NCBI RefSeq assembly: GCF_003590795.1
Contig: NZ_QYUL01000001.1
Span: forward strand, 2,187,001 to 2,251,000
Length of the DNA stretch: 64,000 nucleotides
Direction: 5' to 3'
Source: Azospirillum cavernae
GTDB taxonomy: Bacteria; Pseudomonadota; Alphaproteobacteria; Azospirillales; Azospirillaceae
The notes under the pieces are model-generated. The model saw nothing but the letters and a program-made list of their open reading frames with translations, was not told the DNA's origin and ran no database searches. A program made the position numbers and the translations under genes. Below are positions 39,928 to 49,800 of the stretch, piece after piece (the first letter of the stretch is position 1; the number at the start of each line of letters is the position of its first letter).

Positions 39928-41064
39928 ATGAATTCCCCCCGCCCCATCCAGCCGCATCCGGCGCTCCGTCTGTCGATGGCCTCCAGTTCGGGGGCCGCCG
40001 ACGTCGTCGCCTTTTCCGTCCTGGTGTCGAGCCTGCCCGAACTCGCGTCGGCGACGTCGGGTTGGATCAAGCTGGCGCCGCTTGGCGTGGTGTGTGGCCG
40101 GGATGGCCGGGGGCCTTACAATTTCGGAAACCAAACGCAGGCCGCCGCCATCGTCGCGGCGTCCAAGGCCTACGCTGGGCCGACCGATCCGTTGATCGAC
40201 TACGACCACGCCTTCGATTTGTCCGCCAGCCGTGGGCTTGGCAACGCCCCCGCCGCCGGGTGGATCAAGGATCTCGATGTGCGCGCCGACGGGATTTACG
40301 CGCGGGTCGAATGGACGAAGGCCGCCGCCGTCAAGATGAAGCGCGGAGAATACCGCTACGTCAGCCCGACCTTCAATCACGCCGCCGACGGCACAGTGGT
40401 CCGCATTCTTCGCGCGGGCCTGACGAACCACCCGAATTTCAACCTTCCCGCCCTTGCTGCCGCAACCCCACACCAGGAGCCTGTGATGGACCCCACCCTT
40501 GCGGCGCTGTGCGCCGCGCTGGGAATGCCGGTCGGGACGGACGTGAACGCGGCGATCAGCCGTGTTCACGCCCTGACCGCCGCTTCCGCCGCCGCCCGCG
40601 CCGATTTCGACCGCATCGCCACCGCCGCCGGGCTGTCCGTCGGCGCCGAACCCACGGCCATCGCCGCCGCCGTCTCCGCCGATCCCGACCCCAAGGCGTG
40701 GGTGCCGATGGCGACCTACACCGCCGCCGCCGCCACCCTGGCCGAGTTGCAAGGCCAGACGCTGGAGCGGGAAGCGACCGCCGCCGTCGATAAGGCGGTG
40801 ACGGAGGGTAAGGTCGCGCCCGCCACCCGTGAGCATTTCCTCAAGGTGTACCGCGCCGACCCGTCGGGCTGGACCGCCTTCGCGGCGGCTTTGCCGGTGG
40901 TGGTGCCACCGGGCAAGACGGCGGGGGGCGGCGTTTCCGGCCAGCCGTCCGGCGGTTCCGTGACGGGCGCGCTGGATGACGGGCAGAAATCCGTCCTGGC
41001 CATGATGGGCGTGGACCCGGCCAAGGCGGCCAAGGTCATGGAAGAGATGGGGTGGGCGTCATGA
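39928..41064 (+). CDS. prohead protease and scaffold protein (Mu gpI/gpZ-like)
   Basis: A 378-residue protein from ATG 39928. An upstream ATG at 39895 lies within the promoter motif and is rejected. Residues about 30-170 form the Mu I-type protease region: ASATSGWIKLAPLGVVCGRD, LIDYDHAFDL with the histidine, AAGWIKDLDVRADGIYARVE and RYVSPTFNHAADG. The C-terminal half is alanine-rich helical scaffold (TYTAAAATLAELQGQTLERE). As in Mu, the scaffold Z may also be made from an internal start near ATG 40486 (MDPTLAALCAALGMPVGTDV). It cleaves and clears the scaffold in head assembly. Confidence 0.88.
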   Translation: MNSPRPIQPHPALRLSMASSSGAADVVAFSVLVSSLPELASATSGWIKLAPLGVVCGRDGRGPYNFGNQTQAAAIVAASKAYAGPTDPLIDYDHAFDLSASRGLGNAPAAGWIKDLDVRADGIYARVEWTKAAAVKMKRGEYRYVSPTFNHAADGTVVRILRAGLTNHPNFNLPALAAATPHQEPVMDPTLAALCAALGMPVGTDVNAAISRVHALTAASAAARADFDRIATAAGLSVGAEPTAIAAAVSADPDPKAWVPMATYTAAAATLAELQGQTLEREATAAVDKAVTEGKVAPATREHFLKVYRADPSGWTAFAAALPVVVPPGKTAGGGVSGQPSGGSVTGALDDGQKSVLAMMGVDPAKAAKVMEEMGWAS

Positions 41065-41816
41065 CGGCCTTGACCGCCCCGCGCGGGACGTTGGCGCGTT
41101 CGGGCGCGCTCCTGTCGGTCGCGCTCGCCGCCGCGACCAAAATCCAGGCGGGCGCGCTGGTCTGCGCCAACGCCTCCGGCTACGCCGTGAACGGCACGGC
41201 CATCGCCGGGCTGACGGCGCTGGGCCGGGCGGAGCAGACCATCGACAACAGCGCCGGAGCCGCTGGCGATGAACGGATCGACGTGTGTCCCGGCATTTTC
41301 CGCTGGAACAACGCGTCCAGCGGCGACGCCGTGACCTTGGCGGATCTCGGTCGGCACGCCTGGATCGTGGACAACCAAACGGTCGGACGGACGCCGTCGG
41401 CCAGCCGCAGCCCCGCCGGTGTGGTGGTCGATGTGGATGGCGATGGGGTGTGGGTGCGCAGCGGCCCGGCGGTTCCGCGCCCGCAGCGCTATGTCCTCCC
41501 GCTGGTCATCGCCAGCCTCACCGGCGCGGGCGTCTATCGGATCGTGGCCCCGGTCGCCGGAACCATCGTGGCGATCCGCTCGGTTCTGGCGGGCGCGCTC
41601 GCCACCGGCGACGCCACGGTGACGGCGTCCATCGGCGGCGTCGCCGTGACGGGCGGCGTCCTCACGATCACGCAGGCCGGGTCCGCCGCCGGTGACGTTG
41701 ACGCCGCCCTGCCCACCGCCGCCAACGCCGTGTCTGTGGGCGACGTCATCGCCCTGACGGTGGGCGGCGCCAATTCGGCCAACGTCGGCGCGTCCGCGCT
41801 GATCGACATCGTTTGA
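41061..41816 (+). CDS. head decoration/fibre-like protein (DUF2190-like N-terminus)
   Basis: A 251-residue protein with ATGA overlap to the protease gene. The N-terminal 120 residues resemble DUF2190-type capsid-associated proteins (a beta-rich ALVCANASGYAVNGTAIAGL followed by DVCPGIFRWNNASSGDAVTL). The C-terminal half is a repetitive beta domain (IVAIRSVLAGALATGDATVT). It lies just before the major head gene, where decoration or fibre proteins are found. Exact role unproven. Confidence 0.68.
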   Translation: MTALTAPRGTLARSGALLSVALAAATKIQAGALVCANASGYAVNGTAIAGLTALGRAEQTIDNSAGAAGDERIDVCPGIFRWNNASSGDAVTLADLGRHAWIVDNQTVGRTPSASRSPAGVVVDVDGDGVWVRSGPAVPRPQRYVLPLVIASLTGAGVYRIVAPVAGTIVAIRSVLAGALATGDATVTASIGGVAVTGGVLTITQAGSAAGDVDAALPTAANAVSVGDVIALTVGGANSANVGASALIDIV

Positions 41817-41829
41817 CCGGAGAGACAGC

Positions 41830-42723
41830 ATGGAAATCAATCGCGGCAATCTCCGCATGATCTATGTCGGGTTTCGCACCGACTTCCAGGGCGCTTTTAC
41901 GGCGGTTGTCCCAACATGGCCCGCCATCGCCATGTCGGTCCCCAGCGCGACGCGGGAAAACCAGTATGGCTGGCTCGGCAAATTCCCGCGCATCCGCGAA
42001 TGGATCGGCGACCGGGTGGTCAACAGCATCGCGGCGTCGGATTACACGATCCGCAACAAGGATTTTGAAGGCACGATTTCGCTCGACCGGAACGACATCG
42101 CCGACGACCTGCTTGGCGTCTACAAGCCGATTGTCCAGGAGTTCGGTCGTTCGACCGCCACGCACCCCGACGAGCTGGCCTGGGGGCTTCTGACGCGGGG
42201 CTGGGACGCCGCCTGTTACGATGGCCAGCCCTTCTTCGACACCGATCATCCGGTTCTCGACGCGGCGGGCAAGGAAACCTTCTACAGCAACAGCGGCGGC
42301 GGCAACGGCGCGCCGTGGTTCTTGATCGACGACCGCCGGGTCATCAAGCCGGTGATCTATCAGGAACGTCAGACGTTCAACTTTGTGGCGCTCGACAATC
42401 CCGACGACGCCAACGTCTTCTTCAAGAAGCAATACATCTACGGCGTGGATGGCCGTTCCAACGTTGGGTTCAGCTTTCCTCAGCTTGCCTACGGCTCCAA
42501 GCAACCGCTGACCCTGACCAGCTTCGAGACCGGCTACGTCAACATGTCGTCGCTGAAGGCGGACTATGAGCGTCCGCTCGGCATCAAGCCGACCAAGCTT
42601 GTGGTTGGGGCGTCCAACATCAAGGCCGCCAACCTGATCGCCAACAGCGAGAAGCTTGACGGCGACGTCGTCAACCCCTGGAAAGGGTTGGTCACGGTCG
42701 TGTTGTCGGAGTGGCTGCCATGA
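41830..42723 (+). CDS. major head protein (Mu gpT-like)
   Basis: A 297-residue protein matching the Mu-like major head subunit. N-terminus: MEINRGNLRMIYVGFRTDFQ, then WLGKFPRIREWIGDRV, KDFEGTISLDRNDI and DELAWGLLTRGWDAACYDGQ. The C-terminus carries KADYERPLGIKPTKLVVGAS. It has an HK97-type fold by family. A ribosome-binding site (GGAGAGACAGC) precedes the ATG. Confidence 0.93.
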   Translation: MEINRGNLRMIYVGFRTDFQGAFTAVVPTWPAIAMSVPSATRENQYGWLGKFPRIREWIGDRVVNSIAASDYTIRNKDFEGTISLDRNDIADDLLGVYKPIVQEFGRSTATHPDELAWGLLTRGWDAACYDGQPFFDTDHPVLDAAGKETFYSNSGGGNGAPWFLIDDRRVIKPVIYQERQTFNFVALDNPDDANVFFKKQYIYGVDGRSNVGFSFPQLAYGSKQPLTLTSFETGYVNMSSLKADYERPLGIKPTKLVVGASNIKAANLIANSEKLDGDVVNPWKGLVTVVLSEWLP

Positions 42724-43142
42724 CCCCGGCCATCCGCATCCGGGCGCGGTCGCCGCGCGGCCATTGCCGTTGCGGCGTCCGGCACCCGCCAACCCCGACG
42801 TTGCATCCGCCCGGCGCCTTCAGCCCCGAACAGGTCGATGTCCTGCTCGACGACCCCGCTTTGGTGGTTGAAGTGGTTGGCGAGCTGGCGATGGGCGCGC
42901 TCACGGGGTCGGAGATCGCCACGGTGATGGCGGACGTCCTTTTCCCGGATGGCGGCGTCTTGACCGGCTGGGAAGCGCACGCGCCCAACCCGCCGCCCAC
43001 CGGCGCGCCCGAGGATGGGGCGGACGGTGGGGCAGACCAACCCGACGAAGCCGCCCCGCCAAGCGTCGATGAACCCGCGCCCGCCCCGGCGGTTGAGGAC
43101 GCCCCGGCCCGCGCCCCGGTCCGCAAGGCGAAGGGAACCTGA
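42720..43142 (+). CDS. Mu gp35-like head-associated protein
   Basis: A 140-residue protein with ATGA overlap. The first 75 residues match gp35/HI1506-type proteins: IRIRARSPRGHCRCGVRHPP and GAFSPEQVDVLLDDPALVVE. The rest is acidic, proline-rich and ends in a basic tail. It follows T in Mu. The family is thought to connect head and tail gene sets; function not established. Confidence 0.78.
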   Translation: MTPAIRIRARSPRGHCRCGVRHPPTPTLHPPGAFSPEQVDVLLDDPALVVEVVGELAMGALTGSEIATVMADVLFPDGGVLTGWEAHAPNPPPTGAPEDGADGGADQPDEAAPPSVDEPAPAPAVEDAPARAPVRKAKGT

Positions 43143-43143
43143 C

Positions 43144-43584
43144 ATGCCCTATGCGAGCCTGTCCGATCTGATCGACCGCTACGGCGAGCCGCTGCTGCTG
43201 CAACACGCCGACCGGAACCGCGACGGCGTCGCCGACGAGGCGGTGATCGCGCGCGCCTTGGCCGACGCCGACGCGGAGATCGACGGCTGGCTGGCCAAGC
43301 GCTGCCCGGTCCCGGTCGATCCCCCGTCGCCCCGGCTGCGGGCGTTGGCGACGGAAATCGCGTGGTATCGGCTGCACCAGGACGGGGTTGATGAAAAGAC
43401 CCCGGCCCGGCTGGCTTACACCGACGCCATCGCGTATTTGCGGCGGGTGTCCGAGGGGCAGGCCGACCTGCCCGGCGCGGTCGGTCTTGTCGGCTCCGCC
43501 CCGCCGTCCAGCGCGTCGCCCGGCGGCGCGCGCGTGGCCGGAGCCGAGCGCGTGTTCAGCCGCGACCGTTTGCGGGGGTTGTGA
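43144..43584 (+). CDS. head-completion protein (DUF1320, Mu gp36)
   Basis: A 146-residue protein with the DUF1320 pattern MPYASLSDLIDRYGEPLLLQ, ALADADAEIDGWLAKRCPVP and LATEIAWYRLH. The family forms the head-tail connector in Mu-like phages. Overlaps the gpG gene by four bases. Confidence 0.88.
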   Translation: MPYASLSDLIDRYGEPLLLQHADRNRDGVADEAVIARALADADAEIDGWLAKRCPVPVDPPSPRLRALATEIAWYRLHQDGVDEKTPARLAYTDAIAYLRRVSEGQADLPGAVGLVGSAPPSSASPGGARVAGAERVFSRDRLRGL

Positions 43585-44153
43585 TGACCGGCGCCCGCAT
43601 CACCCTCACCGTCGAGGACAGCGGCCTGAACGCGCTGTTCGCGCGCCTGATCGCCGCCGGGGCCGACCTTGGTCCGGTCATGGCGGAAACCGCCGGAGAC
43701 ATGGAGGAAACCACCCGTCGCCGCTTTGACACGGGAAGCGGACCGGGCGGCGTCGCTTGGCCGCCCTCGGCGCGCGCCAAAAAGACGGGCGGCAAGACCC
43801 TGGTGGACAGCGGCCAATTGGAGGCGTCCATCACGTCGCGTTCCTCGGCGATGGAGGCCGAGGTGGGCACCAACAAGGAATACGCCGCGCTTCATCAATT
43901 TGGCGGCGCCATCGACCGTCCGGCGCGCACCGTCGTCACCTATCGCACGGTCAAAGGAGCCATGAATCGCTTCCAAGACTGGCGGTTCGTGAAGAAGAGC
44001 CGCGCCAACTTCGCGGAAGAGCACGCCGTCGCCGGTCACAAGGCGGTCTACCCGGCCCGCCCGTTTCTGGGGATTGACGGCGCAGACGAGGGGCGGATCG
44101 CCCGGTTGATCGAACGCCACCTTGCGCGCGCCATCGCCGGGGGTGTGGCGTGA
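43581..44153 (+). CDS. virion morphogenesis protein (Mu gpG-like)
   Basis: A 190-residue protein with the phage virion morphogenesis pattern: GDMEETTRRRFDTGSGPGGV, W then PPSARAKKTGGKTLVDSGQL, EYAALHQFGG and PARPFLGIDGADEGRIARLI. In Mu G assists head and tail completion and is similar to P2 gpS. Overlaps both neighbours by four bases. Confidence 0.88.
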   Translation: MMTGARITLTVEDSGLNALFARLIAAGADLGPVMAETAGDMEETTRRRFDTGSGPGGVAWPPSARAKKTGGKTLVDSGQLEASITSRSSAMEAEVGTNKEYAALHQFGGAIDRPARTVVTYRTVKGAMNRFQDWRFVKKSRANFAEEHAVAGHKAVYPARPFLGIDGADEGRIARLIERHLARAIAGGVA

Positions 44154-44584
44154 TCCGCCGCGCGTCCGTCGTCGCCCGCCTGAAGGCGCAAGCCCCGTCC
44201 TTGCGGCTGGTCGAGGGCCTCGCCCAGTTGGCGGCGCTGAAACAGAACCCGCCCACCAACGTCCAGCCCGCCGCCTATGTGGTGCCGGTGTCGGAGACAG
44301 CCAGCGACAACCGGCTGGCCAACGGCGTGGCCCAACGCAACGCCGTCACCTTCGGCGTGGTGTTGTGCGTCACCGATCTGTCCGATCCGCGCGGGGTGGA
44401 CGCGGGGGACGCGCTGGATCGTGCGCGGGGCGAAATCCGGGCGGCGCTGGTGGGGTGGACGCCCGAGGGCGCGGACGGCCCGGCGTTGTTTCTTGGCGGT
44501 GAAACCGTCGATTTGGACAGGTTCGGCGCGCTCTGGTGGATGGACCGCTTCCGCGCGACCGAGAGCATCAGGAGGATTGGATGA
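44150..44584 (+). CDS. tail terminator-like protein (Mu gp37-like)
   Basis: A 144-residue protein of alternating strands and helices: ASVVARLKAQAPSLRLVEGL, PAAYVVPVSETASDNRLANG, RNAVTFGVVLCVTDLSD. This matches the gp37/minor tail family that caps the tail. It lies directly before the tail tube gene. Confidence 0.75.
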   Translation: MIRRASVVARLKAQAPSLRLVEGLAQLAALKQNPPTNVQPAAYVVPVSETASDNRLANGVAQRNAVTFGVVLCVTDLSDPRGVDAGDALDRARGEIRAALVGWTPEGADGPALFLGGETVDLDRFGALWWMDRFRATESIRRIG

Positions 44585-44778
44585 AGGACAACCCTACGCC
44601 GGGGCGCGGCGGCTGCTACGCGCTGGACGAGGCGACCAATCAGGTCGTTGACGCCTCCGCCCCCACCGCCGCCCCGGACAGCACCGCCGAAACGGCCAAC
44701 GACGGCGCGACCACCGCCGAACCAACCATCGCCTCGACGCCGGAACCCGCGCGCCGTCGCCGTCCGCAGGAGCCTTGA
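44581..44778 (+). CDS. hypothetical protein, 65 aa
   Basis: Short acidic, threonine- and proline-rich product (MKDNPTPGRGGCYALDEATN) ending in a basic run. ATGA overlap with the terminator gene. Small proteins of this type lie between terminator and tube genes in Mu-like phages (DUF2635-like position). No firm family. Confidence 0.52.
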   Translation: MKDNPTPGRGGCYALDEATNQVVDASAPTAAPDSTAETANDGATTAEPTIASTPEPARRRRPQEP

Positions 44779-44781
44779 GCC

Positions 44782-46029
44782 ATGGCTGACGAGCAGTATT
44801 ACGACAAGCTGGCTTTGATGGTGAAGGCGGAAACGGCGTATGGCGAAGACGCTGGCCCAAGCTCCACGGCCAACGCCATCCTGGCCCAAAATGTCCGCAT
44901 CAAGCCGATGGCGGCGGAACAGATCGAACGGAAATTCTACCGCAATTTCTGGGGCGCGCGCCCCAAGCTGCGCACCGGCAGGCACGTCACCTTCGACTAT
45001 GAAATCGAAGCGGCGGGTTCCGGGACACCGGGCGTCGCTCCGGCCTACGCGCCGATCCTGCGCATGGGCGCGTTGGCGCAAACGGCGGTGGTTGGCTTGG
45101 CGACCATCGCCGCCACGGCGGTTCCGGCCAACGGGGCGTTGGGGCGCTTCACCTATGCCAAAACGACGAAATTCGACGGGGCGTACAAGCGCGCCGTCAC
45201 CCTGACCTGCACGACGGCGGGCGGCAGCGGCGTGGCCGCCTTCACCGTGTCCGCGCCGCAGACGCCCGGCGACGCCGCCTACAGCGTCACCGGCGTGGTG
45301 ATGACCACCGCGTCCCCGTTCACGCTTCCCGGCGGCGCGGTCATCACGCCGAGCGCCATTTCCGTCAATTTCGCGCTCGGCGACGCACTGACCATCGCCC
45401 TGACGCCGGAGCGCGTGCTGTACACCCCGGTCAGCGGCGGCGTGGAAAGCTGCACCACCTACGCCAACCTGGACGGCACGCTGCATGTCGGTTTGGGCTG
45501 TCACGCTGAAATCGGCCTGAAAATCAGCAAAAAGGGCTTCCCGATTTGGAACGTGCAGTCGTGGGGCCTGTTCGTGCCGATCACGGCAAGCGGTCTGCCC
45601 ACCGACTGCGATTATTCCGGCTTCAAGGATCCCGATGAAAGCGCGCCGGAGACGGTGCCGGTCTTCCGCCTGGACGGCTACGCCCCAGCCCTGTCGGAAT
45701 TGACGATCCAGCTCGGCAACAAGGTCGGTTTGCGCCAGGTGGTGAACAGGCGGGGCATCCGCGTGTCGGGCCGCGACGCCACCGCCAGCCTGACCATCGA
45801 CGCGCCGCCGTTGGCCGAGAAGGATTATTACGCGCTGGTGGACAGCAGCGCGACGGTTCCGCTGTGGGTGCGTCACGGCACGGTCGCGGGCAACCGGATC
45901 GACGTCGAGGCGACGGCGCAGTTGCAGGAAGTCGATCTGGCCGACGACGAAAACATCAAAACGCTTCAGATCAAGGCCGGGCTGCAACCGACGCTGGGCA
46001 ACGACGAAGTCGTCTTCTCCATCCTTTGA
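44782..46029 (+). CDS. major tail tube protein
   Basis: A 415-residue protein starting MADEQYYDKLALMVKAETAY. The tail tube type is indicated by the N-terminal strand pattern, a stretch RTGRHVTFDYEIEAAGSGTP, and a C-terminal half with repeated beta strands (ELTIQLGNKVGLRQVVNRRG). An inserted region (about residues 130-225) looks like an Ig- or adhesin-like beta domain displayed on the tail surface. It lies between the terminator and the chaperone genes, as in siphoviruses. It replaces the sheath/tube pair of Mu. Confidence 0.78.
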   Translation: MADEQYYDKLALMVKAETAYGEDAGPSSTANAILAQNVRIKPMAAEQIERKFYRNFWGARPKLRTGRHVTFDYEIEAAGSGTPGVAPAYAPILRMGALAQTAVVGLATIAATAVPANGALGRFTYAKTTKFDGAYKRAVTLTCTTAGGSGVAAFTVSAPQTPGDAAYSVTGVVMTTASPFTLPGGAVITPSAISVNFALGDALTIALTPERVLYTPVSGGVESCTTYANLDGTLHVGLGCHAEIGLKISKKGFPIWNVQSWGLFVPITASGLPTDCDYSGFKDPDESAPETVPVFRLDGYAPALSELTIQLGNKVGLRQVVNRRGIRVSGRDATASLTIDAPPLAEKDYYALVDSSATVPLWVRHGTVAGNRIDVEATAQLQEVDLADDENIKTLQIKAGLQPTLGNDEVVFSIL

Positions 46030-46054
46030 TCCTTCTTAAAACGGGGTTTTCACC

Positions 46055-46393
46055 ATGTTCATCGTCTCGAAAAAGGCCGATCCCACCACCTTCTGGGCCA
46101 CCGTCACCGGCTACGCCCCCGCCACAAAGCCCGGCGCCGCCCGCGTCAAATTCGATTTCGACATCCATTTCAAGCTGATCGACACCAAGCAGGACGACAA
46201 TCAAGTCACCGATTGGGAGTGGTTTGAGGAGCATGTGATCGACTGGAAACGGGTCGAGGATGGCGAGGGGGGGCCGCTGGAGTTCTGCGAAGAGAATTTG
46301 CGCGCCGCCCACGCGATGGAATGGGCGCGGCTGCCGATCATCCAAGCCTATTACCAGGAAGTCTCCGGCACGGCGCAACGCAAAAAAAACTGA
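46055..46393 (+). CDS. tail assembly chaperone, short form (G-like)
   Basis: A 112-residue protein (MFIVSKKADPTTFWATVTGY) with the fold pattern of phage tail assembly chaperones: a beta start, then an acidic helical half (WEWFEEHVIDWKRVEDGEGG). It ends ...TAQRKKN with TGA right after the slippery sequence A AAA AAC. Most ribosomes should make this form. A -1 shift would fuse it with the product of the following frame. It is the partner that coats the tape measure during tail assembly. Confidence 0.85.
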   Translation: MFIVSKKADPTTFWATVTGYAPATKPGAARVKFDFDIHFKLIDTKQDDNQVTDWEWFEEHVIDWKRVEDGEGGPLEFCEENLRAAHAMEWARLPIIQAYYQEVSGTAQRKKN

Positions 46394-46425
46394 TGGCCGC
46401 CGCGCGCTGGTGGGCGCGCGGCGGC
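46384..46425 (+). promoter_or_regulatory. programmed -1 ribosomal frameshift signal
   Basis: The heptamer A AAA AAC (46384-46390) is in register with the upstream frame. A five-base spacer holding its TGA and a perfect 12-bp stem follow: GCCGCCGCGCGC (46396-46407), a 6-base loop, and the complement (46414-46425). The -1 frame continues without a stop into the next gene. This is the layout of lambda G-GT type frameshifts. Confidence 0.9.
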
Positions 46426-46857
46426 AAACCGGCGACGGCCCCGCCGTCCGTCGGCGCGGCGAAGGTGGCAAGCGATCTTGCCGCCTTCGGCGCTCCACCG
46501 GAGTTGGTGGCGCGCTGGAACAAGGCGGCGGCGGGCGCGGGCCAGGACGGGGAAACGTCAAACTTTCTCGTCCGCCCGGATTGCTGGCGCGCCGTTCGGT
46601 TGTTTTGCGCCCTGGAAACCCAATGGCATTGGGTCGGGTTGGGCCTCGTCGGGGCAAGCCGCACCGGCTTGCGCTATGAGGCCGTCGAGATCACGGCGAG
46701 GCTGTCGAAAATGACCTTGAACCCCGCGCTGTTCACCGATCTTCGCGTCATGGAACATGCCGCGCTGGACGAACTGGCGATGGCGGCCCGCGAAGACGCG
46801 CGTCGGGAGCGCGCCCAACCGGGCAAGGCTGGCAAGAAGAGGGGCAAGCGGTCGTGA
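46393..46857 (+). CDS. tail assembly chaperone, T domain of the frameshift product
   Basis: A 154-residue open frame in the -1 register of the chaperone gene. It has an ATG overlapping the upstream TGA, but is more likely expressed as the C-terminal part of a fusion running from 46055 to 46857 (about 267 residues). Residues about 35-110 (VARWNKAAAGAGQDGETSNF, FCALETQWHWVGLGLVGASR) and a basic tail (GKAGKKRGKRS) fit the T segment that binds the tape measure. It overlaps the tape measure start by four bases. Confidence 0.82.
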   Translation: MAAARWWARGGKPATAPPSVGAAKVASDLAAFGAPPELVARWNKAAAGAGQDGETSNFLVRPDCWRAVRLFCALETQWHWVGLGLVGASRTGLRYEAVEITARLSKMTLNPALFTDLRVMEHAALDELAMAAREDARRERAQPGKAGKKRGKRS

Positions 46858-49800
46858 CGCTTCAGCTCGCCATCAAGGTCCGCGCCGACAGCAGCGTCCC
46901 GTCCGACCTCGCGCCGTCCAGCGCGGCGCTGGATCAATTCGGCGCGCGCGCCAAGGCGTCGGCGGGCGGAAGCAGCCTGTGGGCGGCGGAGGCGCAACGC
47001 TCGGCCAACGCCGCCCAAGCGCTCCGGCAAAGCCATGAGGGCGTCGCCGCCAGCATGGCCACCGGGGCGCGTGCGGCGGTCCTGTTCGCAGCCAGCTTGG
47101 CGGCGGGCAAGCTGCTCGAATACGCCGACACCTGGACGCAGATCGGCAACCGCCTGCGTCTGGCCGCCCAAGACACCAGCCAGATGAAGGCGGTGCAGGA
47201 GCAGCTTTTCCAAGCGGCTCAGAAGGCCGGGGTTGGCATGACCTCGGTGGTCGACGTCTACAGCCGCGCGTCCCAGTCAGCCCGCGAACTCGGCGCAAGC
47301 CAGGAGCAACTGACCCGCTTTTCCGGCGGCGCCGCCCAAGCGGTGGCCTTGGGCGGGGCGAGCGCCGAAGCGGCGGCGGGCGCGCTTCAGCAGTTGGGGC
47401 AGGCGTTGGGGTCGGGAACGGTCCATGCCGAAGAGTTCAATTCGGTGTTGGATGGCGCGCCGCGCATCGCCCAAGCGGTGGCCGCCGGTCTGACCGCCAC
47501 GGGCGGGTCTGTGGCCCGTCTGAAGGAAATGATTAACGACGGCAAGGTGTCGAGCAAAGAGTTCTTCGACGCCTTCCTGTCGCAAATCCCACGGATTGAG
47601 AGCGAGTTTGGGACGGCGGCGCCCACCATGGCGCAGGCGATGACGACGCTTCAAAACGCCATGACCAAGTTGGTTGGCGAGAGCAACAACGCGCTGGGCG
47701 TCACCGCCACCTTGGCGCAGGTCATCCAGGCGCTGGGAAAGAACCTTGACGGCGCTGCGGGCGTCGCTGGACAGATGGCGCTGGGGCTGGCCGCCATCGG
47801 CGCGGCGCGGGTTGTCCCGACCGGCATCCAGGCGTTGACCACCGCCATCGACGATCAACGGGTGGCGCTCTACGCCAAAGCCGTCGCGACAGTGGAAGCG
47901 GCGAACGCGGAGAAGCTTGCCGCCGCCCAATCGCTGATTACCGCCCAACGGGCGCAGGCGGCCACCGCCGCCACGCTGGCCGGGGCCGAGGCGGAATTCG
48001 CCGCGAAGGCCGCCGCCGCGTCCAGCGCCGCCGCTGGCGTGACGGCGGCGGAGGTGGCGCTGACGCAGGCGCGCGCCAAGACGTCGTTGACCACCAACGT
48101 CTATGTGGCCAACAAGGCGCTCGCGGCGGAACGGGAGGCTCAAGCCGCCGCAACGGCGGCGCGCGAGGCGTCGATTGCCGCTGACGCGCAAAAGGTCGCC
48201 TCGTTGACGCGGTTGCGCGCGGTTCAGGCCGAGGCCGCCGTCGCTGGCGGCGCTGTGGCCGCCGCCAACACTCACCTCACCATCGCCGCCGAGGGCGCGG
48301 CGGCGGCGTCCGGCGCGCTCGCCCAACGGGCGTCCCTGTTGAGCGCGGCATGGGGTGGAGTGAAGAGCGCCGGTACGGCGTTGGTGGGGATGTTGGGCGG
48401 ACCTTGGGGGGCTGCTTTTCTCGCCGCGTCTGGGGCCGTCTATTATCTTTCGACCCGCACCACCGCCGCTGACCAAGCCCAAGACGTCTACAACAGAACC
48501 TTGGCTGAGGGGCGGAAGCGTATTGATGACCTTGCAGGCGCAACCCGTAATCAATCAGCCGCCCTTCTTGAAAAGCAACGAGGCGATGTGGCAAGCGCTC
48601 AGGCTGAGAATGCGAAAGCTCAGGCGGCGGTTGCCGCAGCCGCCGCAATGGAGCGGCGGCCTAGCGCGCGTGGTCTCGGTGGCGCAGCCGCCTCCGCCGC
48701 CATGCTGCAAGCTTCGGAAATTGCGACGATAACGAAAAAGACCGCCGAGGCGGCGGCGGCGGCGCTTGATGGCATGATGTCCGTCAGCCAAAAGACCGGC
48801 GACGCCGTTGGTCTGGAACTGGCCAGCAAGCTGGCGCGCGGCACCGGAGCCTTTTCCGCGTTGGACAAGGCGACCAGCGACGTCATGAAGTCGCTCGGCC
48901 TGACGATCCAGTCCGGTCGTCTGATGTCCAACGAGCAGGCCGACGTCGAGAAATCGACGCAGGTTCTGAACCGGGCGCTTGCCGCCGGTCCAGGCTTCTT
49001 GCGCAGTTGGGGGGCAAGCGCCGCTCAGATCAACCTTGTGCTCGACACGATGAGGCAGAAGATTGATCCGGTCGCCTCGGCGGTCGCCGACCTGAACCGG
49101 CAGATCGCCCAAATGCAAGTGCCGGACGGCGCGGCGCGGGCGGCGTTGACCACCCTGCAACAGATCAACCAGGAGCGCGCCAAGGCCGGACAGCAGCCGC
49201 TGACCACGGTCAGCCCGGAATATCTGACGCTGTTGGACAAGGCGAAGGAGCTGGAAACCCAGCGCGCGCAAGCGCAGGCGAACGCCCGTGCGAAGCTCAT
49301 CCCTCTTGAGGAGAAGATCGCCCGCGCGCAGGCGGCGGGCAATGACGTGCTCGCCGCCAAGCTCACCCGCGAAAAAGCCATCACGGAGATGGAGGCGAAG
49401 GGCGTTGAAACGGCGGTGGCGGCGGGGCTGGCGCAGCAAGATTTCGACGTTTCCGTTACGGCGGCGGGCGCGGCGGCGGGTGAGGCCGGAAAGGGCTTTT
49501 TGCGGGCCGCCGATGGGCAGATGCGCTTGGCGCAGGCCGCTGGTCTGGGCGAAGCAGCGGCGCGTCAAGCCGCCTACGCGAACAAGCTCGCCGAAGAAGC
49601 AGCCAAGGGCAACGGCAACGTCGCCGCCCAAACCGCCGCGAACCAACGTGAAGAAGCCGCCGCCATTCTGACAATCCGCAACGAGACGGTGCGCGGGTTG
49701 GTGTTGGAAACTGCCAACACCAACGCCCTGACCACCGCCATGGCGGCGGGCGGCGAAGCGGTGCGGGTGGCGCAGGAGAACGAATACAAGCTCGGCCTGA

